DNA from: Pseudomonas sp. FP453
GTDB taxonomy: Bacteria; Pseudomonadota; Gammaproteobacteria; Pseudomonadales; Pseudomonadaceae
Length of the DNA: 64,000 bases
Direction: 5' to 3'
NCBI RefSeq assembly: GCF_030687495.1
Contig: NZ_CP117435.1
Span: 4,158,501-4,222,500 of the forward strand
Shown here one piece after another: positions 52,065-59,939 of the stretch; position 1 is the first letter of the stretch; every line of letters starts with the position of its first letter. Below the pieces are notes generated by a model. That model did no database searches. It had not been told where the DNA came from and worked only from the letters and a program-made list of their open reading frames with translations. The position numbers were made by a program, and so were the translations under genes.

Positions 52065-53927
52065 ATGCAAGGCTTTACTCTCTTCCCGACACGCCTTTTG
52101 GGTGTGCTGGCCGTAGTCGCTTGCGGTCTGTTCACTGCACAAGTGCAAGCCGACGACACCGACCACTCGCTCACCCTCGAAAAAAACACCCAGTCTTATG
52201 TGGTCAACGCCGACGGCAGCTTTGTGCTCGACGTGGAAATGATCGCCAAGGTCAATGAAGAGCGCGCAATCAAATTGCACGCCCAGCGCCCCCTGGCCTT
52301 CAACCGCACACTGGAAACCCTGAAGGTCGTCGAGGCCTACACCCAGAAAGCCAGCGGCCGCAAAATCCGCGTGCAACCCAAGCAGATCAAGGAACAGCAG
52401 GAGCAGGCGTCGGCGGATGCGCCGATGTTCCAGGATTCGCGGGTCAAAGTGGTGATCTTCCCCGATGTGGCCGTGGGCGATCGCCTGGTCTTGCGTTATC
52501 AACGCCAGCGCAACAAGCCGTTGTTTCCCCAGCAGTTCGAAGACATGAACGCGCCGGACTTCTACCACACCGAGCAGACCAGCTATTCCTACGACATGCC
52601 GGCGAACATGCCGCTGTACGCGGACGCCAAAGGCTACAAGGCATCCACGCCTGCAGCGGCCCCCGGACGCAAGATCTATCGCTGGGACCTGCAGCCCACC
52701 GAGAAATCCCGTATAGAAAACGGCGCTGTCGCCTACACCGACTATGGGCAATTCATGGCCGTATCGACGTTCGCCAACTACCAGCAATTTGCCCAGGCCT
52801 ACGCCAGCCGTGCTCAAGTCGAAGTGACGCCCGCCATCGCCCAATTGGCCAAGGAACTCACCGCCCACCTCGACACACCCCGCAGCAAAGCGCTGGTGTT
52901 GAGTGACTGGGTGCGTAAAAACATTCGCTACGTCGCCGTGTACGTCGGCGCCGGCGGCGTGGTGCCACACCCGGCGCAGGCCGTGCTGGACAACCGTTAC
53001 GGCGACTGCAAGGACCATGTCGCCCTGCTCGAAGCCCTGCTCAAGGCCGTGGCCATCGAAAGCTCGCCCGCGCTGATCAACTTCGGCAACGCCTACGCCC
53101 TGCCAACCGTACCGACGCTGGGTCTGCTCAACCATGCCATCACCTACGTGCCAAGCCTGGACCTGTACCTGGACTCCACCGCCACACCGCTTGCGGCCGG
53201 CTACCTGCCGATCCCGGAACTGGGCAAACCGGTGCTGCTGACCCAGACCGGCGTGCTGGAACGCACACCGATCAGCCAACTGAACAAGGTCGATAACACG
53301 CTGACATTCAACGTCGCCGACAGCGGTGCCGCCGACTTCAACAACACCTCCACCGTGGAAGGCTGGGGCGCGGAGTTCAATCGCTTCGTGTTCAAATCGA
53401 TGCCCCCCGCCGACATGAAACAACTGACGCAGCAAATCCTCAGCATGTACGGCCAGTCCGGTGGTGGCGAGGTCGAAAGCGACACACTGGAAGGCAACGC
53501 GCCGACCTTCAAGTCTGTGATCAAGGGCCATACCGACAACCTGGTCAACCTGCCAGGCCCCACGGGCGTGCCGACTTTCTCCAGCCTCGCGGGCGGTATT
53601 TCCCAGAACGTGTTTGCGTTTATGGCCGAGCAAGAGCGCACCCAGAACTTCATCTGCCTCTCCGGGCAAATCTCGGAGCAGGCACGCTTCGACTTCCCCA
53701 AGACGGTAAACATTCTGGCGGTGCCCAAGGCGGTGTCGCTCAAGCAAGGCGGCTTCGATTACCAGGCCACCTACGCCCAGGACGGCAACGGCGTCGTGGT
53801 TACCCGCAGCTACCAGTTCAACCACACCGACGCGCAGTGCAGCCCGCAGGATTTCATTGCGATGAAGCCGGCGATTGAAGGGATGGTCAATGATCTGAAA
53901 AGTCAGGTGATTGTGCAGACGCTGTAA
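52065..53927 (+). CDS. Exported DUF3857/transglutaminase-like protein
   Basis: A 620-residue protein with signal peptide MQGFTLFPTRLLGVLAVVACG (cut near VQA), a DUF3857 domain (~30-260) and a transglutaminase-like domain (~265-400) with the catalytic triad region NRYGDCKDHVALLEALL (Cys ~315), followed by an all-beta C-terminal part with late IVQTL end. The family is usual in Bacteroidetes and some proteobacteria; function is not established. AGAAGGATC precedes the ATG. No close operon partner; the 3' side runs into the tRNA hotspot. Confidence 0.85.
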   Translation: MQGFTLFPTRLLGVLAVVACGLFTAQVQADDTDHSLTLEKNTQSYVVNADGSFVLDVEMIAKVNEERAIKLHAQRPLAFNRTLETLKVVEAYTQKASGRKIRVQPKQIKEQQEQASADAPMFQDSRVKVVIFPDVAVGDRLVLRYQRQRNKPLFPQQFEDMNAPDFYHTEQTSYSYDMPANMPLYADAKGYKASTPAAAPGRKIYRWDLQPTEKSRIENGAVAYTDYGQFMAVSTFANYQQFAQAYASRAQVEVTPAIAQLAKELTAHLDTPRSKALVLSDWVRKNIRYVAVYVGAGGVVPHPAQAVLDNRYGDCKDHVALLEALLKAVAIESSPALINFGNAYALPTVPTLGLLNHAITYVPSLDLYLDSTATPLAAGYLPIPELGKPVLLTQTGVLERTPISQLNKVDNTLTFNVADSGAADFNNTSTVEGWGAEFNRFVFKSMPPADMKQLTQQILSMYGQSGGGEVESDTLEGNAPTFKSVIKGHTDNLVNLPGPTGVPTFSSLAGGISQNVFAFMAEQERTQNFICLSGQISEQARFDFPKTVNILAVPKAVSLKQGGFDYQATYAQDGNGVVVTRSYQFNHTDAQCSPQDFIAMKPAIEGMVNDLKSQVIVQTL

Positions 53928-53972
53928 GGGCTTGGTTCACGCGCGATGGACGTCGCGCGTGAATGGCCGGGG

Positions 53973-54034
53973 CAAATCCAAGGCAAAAAAAAGCCTGCAT
54001 CTCTGCAGGCTTTTCTCTATCTGGCTCCACGACC
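53973..54034. repeat. Left copy of a perfect 62-bp direct repeat (att-like)
   Basis: The 62 bases from CAAATCCAAGGCAAAAAAAA to CTGGCTCCACGACC recur without change at 56887-56948. They comprise a terminator hairpin and the last bases of a tRNA-Asn gene read on the minus strand (TGGAGCCA with CCA end). This is the layout of attachment sites of elements that integrate in tRNA 3' ends. The repeats bound a 2.9-kb decayed element. Confidence 0.85.
53988..54014. terminator. Terminator hairpin inside the direct repeat
   Basis: AAAAGCCTGCA and TGCAGGCTTTT form a perfect stem around TCTC, with A- and T-runs on both sides, so it can act in either direction: for the DUF3857 gene and for the tRNA-Asn side. 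An identical copy lies at about 56902-56928. Confidence 0.85.
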
Positions 54035-54098
54035 TGGACTCGAACCAGGAACCCAATGATTAACCGTCATTTGCTACCGATTGGTCACAACGGGGCCC
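54022..54098 (-). pseudogene. Degenerate tRNA-Asn (GTT anticodon), 3' half intact
   Basis: The minus strand reads AATGACGGTTAATCATT as anticodon arm (anticodon GTT), then a sound T arm (CCTGGTTCGAGTCCAGG) and acceptor TCGTGGA with GCCA. The 5' acceptor strand (GGGGCCCCGTTGT) cannot pair with it, the D arm is altered (ACCAATCGGTAGC), and position 33 is G in place of the near-universal U. It is therefore probably not a working tRNA but a tRNA 3' end joined to foreign sequence. Confidence 0.75.
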
Positions 54099-54242
54099 CA
54101 CGAAAAACGTGCTGGAGACACTGAAACGCTGCACAGCGTGAATACATGAATACGTCACGCCAGGAAAGTTAGTCGGCTTGGGTTGGCTTGTCAAAGCGTG
54201 GCAAAACAATGACCTGTAGGAAAAGGAGGCGCCCTTTGTCAG

Positions 54243-54666
54243 CTACTGAGCAACCTTTATACCTCGACTTAACTTACTGACCAAGGTAGCCGCCATTAGC
54301 TTCAACGTTCTGCTCTCTACCTCAAACCCCTCATCTAGAGCGCGTATGACCTGCGCCCTGTCAAGAATGTAGCCAGCCAAAAAAACTGATTCAATTGATT
54401 CAATTGCATGAATGACAACCGACTCCTCTTCAGCTTTTAGAAGCGCTAGCAAAACGCGCAACGCCCGCTCATCATTCGAGTCACCGAGAGACTCCGCGCA
54501 GCGACCTCGCCAGACTTCAGACTTCGCCAGAAGAGCAGATTCAAGTTCGTTCCAGCTTGAAATATCAAACTGAGAGACCTTGGCGGCCGCGATATCAATT
54601 CCCTACATCCGACCAGTAATCTTCTGACCCTATCGATTTCAGCAAAAAATCATATTCTTCAAACAT
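54243..54666 (-). pseudogene. Frameshifted immunity-like HEAT-type gene
   Basis: Begins MFEEYDFLLKSIGSEDYWSD at 54666 with GGGGGAAG upstream, then meets a stop at about 54595. The next frame continues without break as IDIAAAKVSQFDISSWNELE, SALLAKSEVWRGRCAESLGD and VIHAIESIESVFLAGYIL to the stop at 54243. A one-base indel near 54596-54604 explains it. The helical-repeat pattern recalls small HEAT-like immunity proteins of polymorphic toxins (Imm30-like is one option); function inferred. Confidence 0.6.
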
Positions 54667-54753
54667 ACTTCCCCCATTAGAACTTCGTCAGACCCGAGAA
54701 GCAACGGGGACGGACCTATTTAAATTCCGACCTAAAAGTCTCCATAAAAAATC

Positions 54754-55044
54754 TCAAGGGCAATACTCAACGTTATAGCTACTCCCTAACTCAGCCTGCA
54801 TCTCTTGGGCCAATCCACGTCCATCATTTACATGGCGAACCTTCTCCTGCGGAGAGCATAATCCGGAGTCAGGAGGATATTCGTCATTGAAAGTGCTTTG
54901 ATACTCATCATCCCAGAGCTTGATTTTATCGCTCAGACTTCGCGAAATAGGTAAGTCTCCGATGTCAACGTGCCCCATTTGATCTGAATCCGGGCAAAAT
55001 ATCGGCTCTGCCAGATATTCATTCGCCAGTCTTAAGTTAATCAT
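54754..55044 (-). CDS. Small acidic protein, probable orphan immunity protein
   Basis: A 96-residue acidic protein starting MINLRLANEYLAEPIFCPDS with GGAGGG 6 bases upstream of the ATG at 55044. It has IGDLPISRSLSDKIKLWDDE (~32-51) and YQSTFNDEYPPDSGL (~52-66). Similar small acidic proteins are found as antidotes downstream of RHS/CDI toxins. AT-richer than the core genes. The cognate toxin is not visible. Role inferred from neighbours. Confidence 0.6.
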   Translation of the reverse strand: MINLRLANEYLAEPIFCPDSDQMGHVDIGDLPISRSLSDKIKLWDDEYQSTFNDEYPPDSGLCSPQEKVRHVNDGRGLAQEMQAELGSSYNVEYCP

Positions 55045-55203
55045 TCTAAAACCCTCCATGTGCTTACCTAATTCGCGCGCACTACAAGGCCATTAGTGCT
55101 GACTCCGACAGCGATATTTTACTCAACCCCAATATGACTGATACGATACACATTTGCCGAGCCTGCGCTTTCCTATGACCTAAAAACCACCTTTATACAG
55201 AGC

Positions 55204-55557
55204 TTAACAAACCCCTAATACTCGAAGATCATCTATAAAATCTGCGGCTTCTTCCGGCGGCAACTCTTTCAGCATAGAGGAAAGGTCAATATGTTCGATC
55301 AGCTTTAAGGCAGCATCCCTATGATATTTCTTCACACTCTCGGAAGATCGACCCGCAGAAAGAACAAGGGCTAAAATTTCAAGCATCAATTTCTCAACTG
55401 GCAGGTCGAAGGAATTTTCGAGTTCGCTATAGGCAAATCCTACCTCGCTTTCACCTTCGACCCAAGCGCTTCGATGCCTAAGCTTTACTCTGCAGTAACT
55501 GTAATAACTGCTTAAAAACCAAGCCCTAATTTCAGCGTAAGTCACTCTGTCTTCCAT
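55204..55557 (-). CDS. Probable immunity protein of the deaminase toxin remnant
   Basis: A 117-residue protein starting MEDRVTYAEIRAWFLSSYYS at 55557 (AAGGA upstream). Helical, with VEKLMLEILALVLSAG (~55-70) and ELPPEEAADFIDDLRVLGVC at the end. The start overlaps the 3' end of a deaminase-like toxin fragment by 26 bases in another frame, the usual geometry of a toxin/antidote pair. No family name is certain. Confidence 0.68.
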   Translation of the reverse strand: MEDRVTYAEIRAWFLSSYYSYCRVKLRHRSAWVEGESEVGFAYSELENSFDLPVEKLMLEILALVLSAGRSSESVKKYHRDAALKLIEHIDLSSMLKELPPEEAADFIDDLRVLGVC

Positions 55558-55723
55558 CACGGAGTTTTCCTTGGTGGACCCACATGACGCCCTGATCATC
55601 GAAAATATTCACAGTGACATTAGGATACTTCGCCCTGAACTGCTCTGCTACATTTAGACAGCTTGCACAGACCGCTTTCTCTGGCAGGATATTTACGGTT
55701 CCGCTGGCTGAGGTATGGTGGTT
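55532..55723 (-). pseudogene. C-terminal remnant of a deaminase-type polymorphic toxin
   Basis: An open stretch of 63 codons on the minus strand, without start: GTVNILPEKAVCASCLNVAE, then QFRAKYPNVTVNIFDDQGVM and WVHQGKLRDGRQSDLR, stop. The CxxC pair followed by a helix and YPNVxVxxF is the C-terminal half of the cytidine-deaminase fold in bacterial toxin deaminases. The HAE half and the toxin body are missing; a stop at 55724-55726 and foreign sequence precede it. Confidence 0.65.
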
Positions 55724-55732
55724 TCAGGATTC

Positions 55733-55925
55733 AAAAAACCTTTGACCTTAATACCATTACCGTCAACATAGCGCTTCGAGCAATGGGTTACGACACCCGG
55801 TCCAACATTTGCGGGCATGGATTGCGAAAAATGGCTAGCAGCACTAGTCGAATCTGGCGGTGGTCAGTCACTGCGATTGAGGGGCACCTCGTCCGTTGGC
55901 TTCCCGTTAAACAAGAGGTTCCCTG
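55733..55925 (+). pseudogene. Remnant of a P4-type tyrosine integrase, C-terminus
   Basis: The plus strand encodes LNTITVNIALRAMGYDTRSN and ICGHGLRKMASS, matching the NTVNxALRRMGYD...GHGFRxxA region of P4-family integrases, including the conserved HGxR. After MASS the frame shifts twice: ALVESG appears in the next frame, then VTAIEGHLVR returns, equivalent to the AVERQL(A/S)H region. No catalytic tyrosine follows. It marks the former mobile element at the tRNA-Asn site. Confidence 0.72.
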
Positions 55926-56095
55926 AGTGGTCGATGATAATGCTGTCGATTTTTCAGTTAACATTAGCCAGCGGCTAGATTAAATACCGTTCATTCAAGT
56001 CAGAAGTGTCATTGAAAGACGGCAACAACCACTTTTCAGCATTGCGCAGCCCCCTGAATCTTAGCGGGTGAGCCCGATATTATTAGGAAGCCATT

Positions 56096-56617
56096 GTGTA
56101 CGGAAATCACAAATCTGTCTGGTGTACTCTGCTAGCAGGAGCCGTGGCGCTCAGCGGTTGTAACTCGATAGTGTTGGGAAAACAATACGACTTCCCACCT
56201 TCGGGTGCTCCCTCTGCAACGATTCGCCTTGAAAGTAAACCTGGAACCTCGCTGGAGGCCGTGAACCTCAACGAAAAAGGTTGCTACGCGGGTCACACAC
56301 CACTGCCCTATTCCGGTGACTCTATCGAAACGCCGATTGCCGTGGGCAAAAAGCTGGTATTGACTTACGAAAGGGTAATCGGTGGCAAGCAGTGTCAAAT
56401 ACACTTTTCTTTCACACCTCAGGACGGTACTACATATAACTTGAAGACAGGTTATTGGAGTGAGGCCAAGACAGGCATTCTTCCCATTTTTAACTATGAC
56501 CAGAGTTACTGCGGAATTGGTGTCATCAAAAAAGTCGGGGATCTGGAGAGCATCGAACCCATTCAACAGCTGCGGATCAAGCCCACAGGTCTTGCCTGCC
56601 TAATGTTCGTGAAATAG
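56096..56617 (+). CDS. Putative lipoprotein, 173 residues
   Basis: Starts at GTG 56096 with AGGA 8 bases upstream. Signal peptide with lipobox LSGC (cysteine at residue 22, MYGNHKSVWCTLLAGAVALSGC is the leader and +1 Cys). The mature part is beta-rich with four more cysteines (KGCYAGH, KQCQIHF, SYCGIG, LACLMF). I know no family. It lies within the bracketed element, flanked by remnants, and is the only gene there that looks intact on the plus strand. Confidence 0.7.
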   Translation: MYGNHKSVWCTLLAGAVALSGCNSIVLGKQYDFPPSGAPSATIRLESKPGTSLEAVNLNEKGCYAGHTPLPYSGDSIETPIAVGKKLVLTYERVIGGKQCQIHFSFTPQDGTTYNLKTGYWSEAKTGILPIFNYDQSYCGIGVIKKVGDLESIEPIQQLRIKPTGLACLMFVK

Positions 56618-56651
56618 ACGGTATAAGCGAATATTTTCCAATTACATGGTC

Positions 56652-56813
56652 TTAACCTGGATTACTGCGCGGCCACGCGGTGTCATCAGTAATGATCCGC
56701 TCGCCGTACCCATTGATGCGAGCGACCGCATCGGCGTAAAACGCGCCTTGATTGGCACCAACCGTGACCTTACCCGGCCCGCCTTTGGTTGAAACGACTG
56801 CAGCGACTTTCAT
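56652..56813 (-). pseudogene. ParA/Soj-like remnant with altered P-loop
   Basis: Starts MKVAAVVSTKGGPGKVTVGA at 56813 with AGAGG upstream. The start resembles the MKVxAVVSTKGGVGKTT P-loop of ParA-type ATPases found near the attachment end of integrative elements, but the Walker lysine-threonine context is changed (GPGKVT) and the frame ends after 53 codons (TDDTAWPRSNPG). It looks like a truncated or chimeric remnant. Confidence 0.45.
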
Positions 56814-56886
56814 GGGGCTTACCTCTAAATCGCAGGATTAGAGACGTCTTCATGCCTGTCACGCTGTGCGCTTCGATCACCCCGGA

Positions 56887-56948
56887 CAAATCCAAGGCAA
56901 AAAAAAGCCTGCATCTCTGCAGGCTTTTCTCTATCTGGCTCCACGACC
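56887..56948. repeat. Right copy of the 62-bp direct repeat (att-like)
   Basis: Identical to 53973-54034, including the terminator hairpin and the terminal tRNA-Asn bases, but here the tRNA sequence stops after CCACGACC and no other tRNA part follows. It is thus the short-fragment end of the element and at the same time the left border of the defence island. Confidence 0.85.
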
Positions 56949-57117
56949 CTAAGGCAAAGAGGTGTCTACGAACCCCGGGGCGATTCAGGCTATGGCAAAA
57001 GCCATTGACCATAAACGGGGAACTCGTTGCGCTTGGGATACCGCTCAGCAATGTGGGTTAGAGCCCGATGACTGGATGCTCCAAAAAAACGCACCCAGCC
57101 AAAACTCAAATTATGAC
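56949..57117. other. Non-coding stretch between att-like repeat and defence operon
   Basis: No convincing gene. Short frames across this region overlap the repeat or run antisense into the AIPR gene. I see no clear terminator for the AIPR gene other than the hairpin in the repeat itself. Confidence 0.5.
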
Positions 57118-58926
57118 TCAGGAAATCTCAGGAATATCGATTTCGTGCTCCGAGTACGAGAAATCTCTGACCTGCAACCAACACTCGAGCTTTTTGGCCC
57201 ATTCAGAAATCATCTTTCCTCCAGAGCCTCGATGAAGCGCGTCATTAACCTCATGAGACCAAACAGCTAATTGGCGTTGTAATTCAGGCGAGATCGCTTG
57301 GTATTGCCAAACGCGGGAAAAATCGAATTTATCCCCAAGCTTAAGTGAAAGAACCGAAATAGTATAAACAGTAATATTACCTTGGAACGCTGGAAACAGA
57401 GGCCTAATCACCTTCTGCGCAGATTTAAAAAGAATAGCTTTCGCTATCATTTTCTTGAACTGACTCTGATCCGGAATCATATCAGCTCCAGAATTTTCAC
57501 CTTCGCCCAATTGGTCCATAAAGGCTTGGAAATTCTTCTGACTACCCAAGCCTACAATGTGAGGTTTTTGCTCCCAAGTGAATAAAAACTTTGCTAAATC
57601 TGGCTTCGTGATTTTACGGTAGGGAGGAATAGATGCTTGGAGCTTTTTCTTTTGAACAACCGTCGATGCTTCTTTTTCAAGCATCACCTTGTAACTGCCG
57701 GCAGACCGCTCGTAGAACCACCGCCCCACTCCGTCCGGGCAATAGGTGCGCATAGAAAGCTTCTCGAGCTCACGGTGAAATGGCTTATTCGCAGACAAAT
57801 CAGATTGTTTTACAACGTTCTGACTATTGGCATAACGGGAGATATTCGAGATCAGTTCCTCGTCAGTGCCGTCAGCATTTCGAAGCACGATAATTTTTGC
57901 AGGAACTCGAACCCTACTGAGATCTATATCAGGATTTTTTTTCTTGGCGAAATAGATAGAGGCTGTTGTTTGTCCTCGGTTGACGATTTGCATACCTTGA
58001 AGCCACAAAATACCCACCGACCCATCGATCGTGCGATCCAGCTTGGCTGCGTCAGCTACAACAACAATGCCATTATTGTAAGCCATGAATCGTTCCGGGT
58101 TGGTTCGCAAGCTGTCCCGGATTCCTTTATTGACTCCTCGGCTGCCGACCCCGAGAAATGATCGTACGTTAGCTTCTAGAATACGCGGTCCGTATTTCTC
58201 GTAAAGAAAACGTAGAGCCTCTCCTGGAATCGCCGTCAGGGCATAATCGTACTCGTCTTCACCTGCCCCTGGCACCCATACGCTTGGTAATGCAGTACCA
58301 CAAAGATCCTGAAAATTGACTACCAATTCATCCCGAGGCCGGCCTTGCTGCCAATGGTTGAACAGGCGCTGAATATCCATAACTTCCAAGCGAACCTGCT
58401 TGCCCTCGACATCCTGTGGCGCATAGTTCCTTGTTTTTACCTGCCCGTCAGTGATGACAAATATACGAATACTATCCAGAGCTTTGAATATACGCTCGAC
58501 CTCTGTAACAAGCGGATAAGCCTCGTTGGTTTCATCAAGCGCTTCTGAAAGTTTCCCTGTGGCGCAAAATTTTAGAAAGTGCAGCCCTTGCTTCGCAGCT
58601 CTACCGATTTCAGGATCCGGAACATCTTCAATGTCCTCAAGCCCCTTGTATAAACTAACGAATAAATCCAATCGATCAGGGTTTCCCTGCTCATCGGTAG
58701 TATCCGAGACAGAGTAGCCGCTGATTTTGACTTTATAATTCCCGACCTTAGCGCCATAGTGGCAGACCGTAGGCTCAAAGGTTATTCCCTCGTCAGCCAT
58801 ATGCATCATGACATGCTCAGTGAATAAAGCCTCTGCGGGCACAGGAGCTTCCCCCGGTGCAACATCCTTCACAATTTCCTCTCGGATCAATGCCTGCGTG
58901 TCTCGCAGAAAATCTACAAGTTCCAT
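57118..58926 (-). CDS. AIPR family protein (abortive infection phage resistance)
   Basis: A 602-residue protein of the AIPR family (PF10592), first known from phage abortive infection. The central block has AYNNGIVVVADAAKLD (~280-295), IQ-type IVNRGQTTASIYFAKKKNPD (~312-331) and VPAKIIVLRNADGTDEELIS (~340), the family core, followed by ISRYANSQNVVKQSDLSANK. The ATG at 58926 overlaps the stop of the nuclease gene by one base (TGATG). It is the last gene of a four-gene unit, downstream of Z1 and PD-(D/E)XK proteins, the known company of AIPR in GHKL-type restriction loci. Confidence 0.88.
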   Translation of the reverse strand: MELVDFLRDTQALIREEIVKDVAPGEAPVPAEALFTEHVMMHMADEGITFEPTVCHYGAKVGNYKVKISGYSVSDTTDEQGNPDRLDLFVSLYKGLEDIEDVPDPEIGRAAKQGLHFLKFCATGKLSEALDETNEAYPLVTEVERIFKALDSIRIFVITDGQVKTRNYAPQDVEGKQVRLEVMDIQRLFNHWQQGRPRDELVVNFQDLCGTALPSVWVPGAGEDEYDYALTAIPGEALRFLYEKYGPRILEANVRSFLGVGSRGVNKGIRDSLRTNPERFMAYNNGIVVVADAAKLDRTIDGSVGILWLQGMQIVNRGQTTASIYFAKKKNPDIDLSRVRVPAKIIVLRNADGTDEELISNISRYANSQNVVKQSDLSANKPFHRELEKLSMRTYCPDGVGRWFYERSAGSYKVMLEKEASTVVQKKKLQASIPPYRKITKPDLAKFLFTWEQKPHIVGLGSQKNFQAFMDQLGEGENSGADMIPDQSQFKKMIAKAILFKSAQKVIRPLFPAFQGNITVYTISVLSLKLGDKFDFSRVWQYQAISPELQRQLAVWSHEVNDALHRGSGGKMISEWAKKLECWLQVRDFSYSEHEIDIPEIS

Positions 58927-59939
58927 CAAAGCACTCCAAGTTGCTTGAGCACATCCGCCAAGGGATGGTTAATAGCCGGTATCAATGCCAGATCGAGCTC
59001 ATACTGTGCTCGACGAATGGCTGTTGGGACCTTGAAAGGAATCAGGCGAGGGAAGTCTCCATCGACAAGGAAAATCCTCATTTCATTCAGCAAAAATCTA
59101 CGGCTGTAGTTCGCTGCCTGCATGTCCAAATAACCCGCGTGATGCAACGCCTGCTCGAAAAGCCTGGTCGCTGCAAGATCAAGCACCAACTGAAAACGCA
59201 GATCTTCCACGATCTCGGGAAGCGACTTTCCCGAGCCCGTTAACCCAAAACGAAGGGCTGCAAGGAACAAGGGCGGGCATTGGGAATCATCGAGCTGGTC
59301 GAGAGAGGCAATCCTCACTGGAAAGCCCTCCGTTGCCATGGTGGACTTGACTTCTATCGCCCCCACACCGATTTGAAAGTCGTGCAGCCCATCGAGCGGC
59401 CCTTTCCATCCTTGCAAGGCAGAGTAAAGGAGAACACCTTCATCAAGCAGGTGCTGCAACAGGCAGAGTTCGCCCACAAGCCCCAATTCCACTTCAGGCC
59501 CCAACCCTTCTCGTCCTTTTCGCATAAACTCCTGCCATCCGCGTACTCGTCCGAGCAGTCGCTGATAGACAAGCTCCTCCGTGCAACCATTGGCGGACGC
59601 AAGCAGCCCGCAGACGTCGGAAACAACGGCTGCAAAAAGCTCCAGGCTACCTTCAGGTTGGCGGACAACTGCAAGCCATTGGTAGTCACCTGAAGCTTCA
59701 CCTAGGTCGACCCTTTCAATCCGAAATCCTTGTCCTTGAGGCAACTGTGTGGTGGGCGCTATTTTGCAGTTAGCGAAACCGACAAGGACTGCCTCCTCAT
59801 TGCCTGGCGCAAGTCTTGCTGCCTTGATCCTGATTGCTGCTACCTGAAACAGATCAATCGAGCGCCATCCCGGAGCCGATGCGTTGCCCGGGAGCGCCCG
59901 CCAGATACCAAGCAACTCGGAACTACTCACTGCCGCCAT
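58926..59939 (-). CDS. PD-(D/E)XK nuclease-like protein (DUF4420 type)
   Basis: A 337-residue protein starting MAAVSSSELLGIWRALPGNA. The restriction-endonuclease core is visible: helix with E (VELGLVGELCLLQHLL, ~150-165), D187 in GLHDFQIG and E196-x-K198 in GAIEVKST. These fit the metal site of PD-(D/E)XK enzymes. The ATG at 59939 overlaps the stop of the Z1 gene by one base (TAATG); the in-frame 59957 start is less likely. Probable nuclease of the defence operon. Confidence 0.88.
   Translation of the reverse strand: MAAVSSSELLGIWRALPGNASAPGWRSIDLFQVAAIRIKAARLAPGNEEAVLVGFANCKIAPTTQLPQGQGFRIERVDLGEASGDYQWLAVVRQPEGSLELFAAVVSDVCGLLASANGCTEELVYQRLLGRVRGWQEFMRKGREGLGPEVELGLVGELCLLQHLLDEGVLLYSALQGWKGPLDGLHDFQIGVGAIEVKSTMATEGFPVRIASLDQLDDSQCPPLFLAALRFGLTGSGKSLPEIVEDLRFQLVLDLAATRLFEQALHHAGYLDMQAANYSRRFLLNEMRIFLVDGDFPRLIPFKVPTAIRRAQYELDLALIPAINHPLADVLKQLGVL

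Noticed and set aside
56770..57270. Three short frames around the right direct repeat (about 90-100 codons).
   Set aside because: They cross the terminator and att-like repeat, or run antisense into the AIPR gene; no family pattern.
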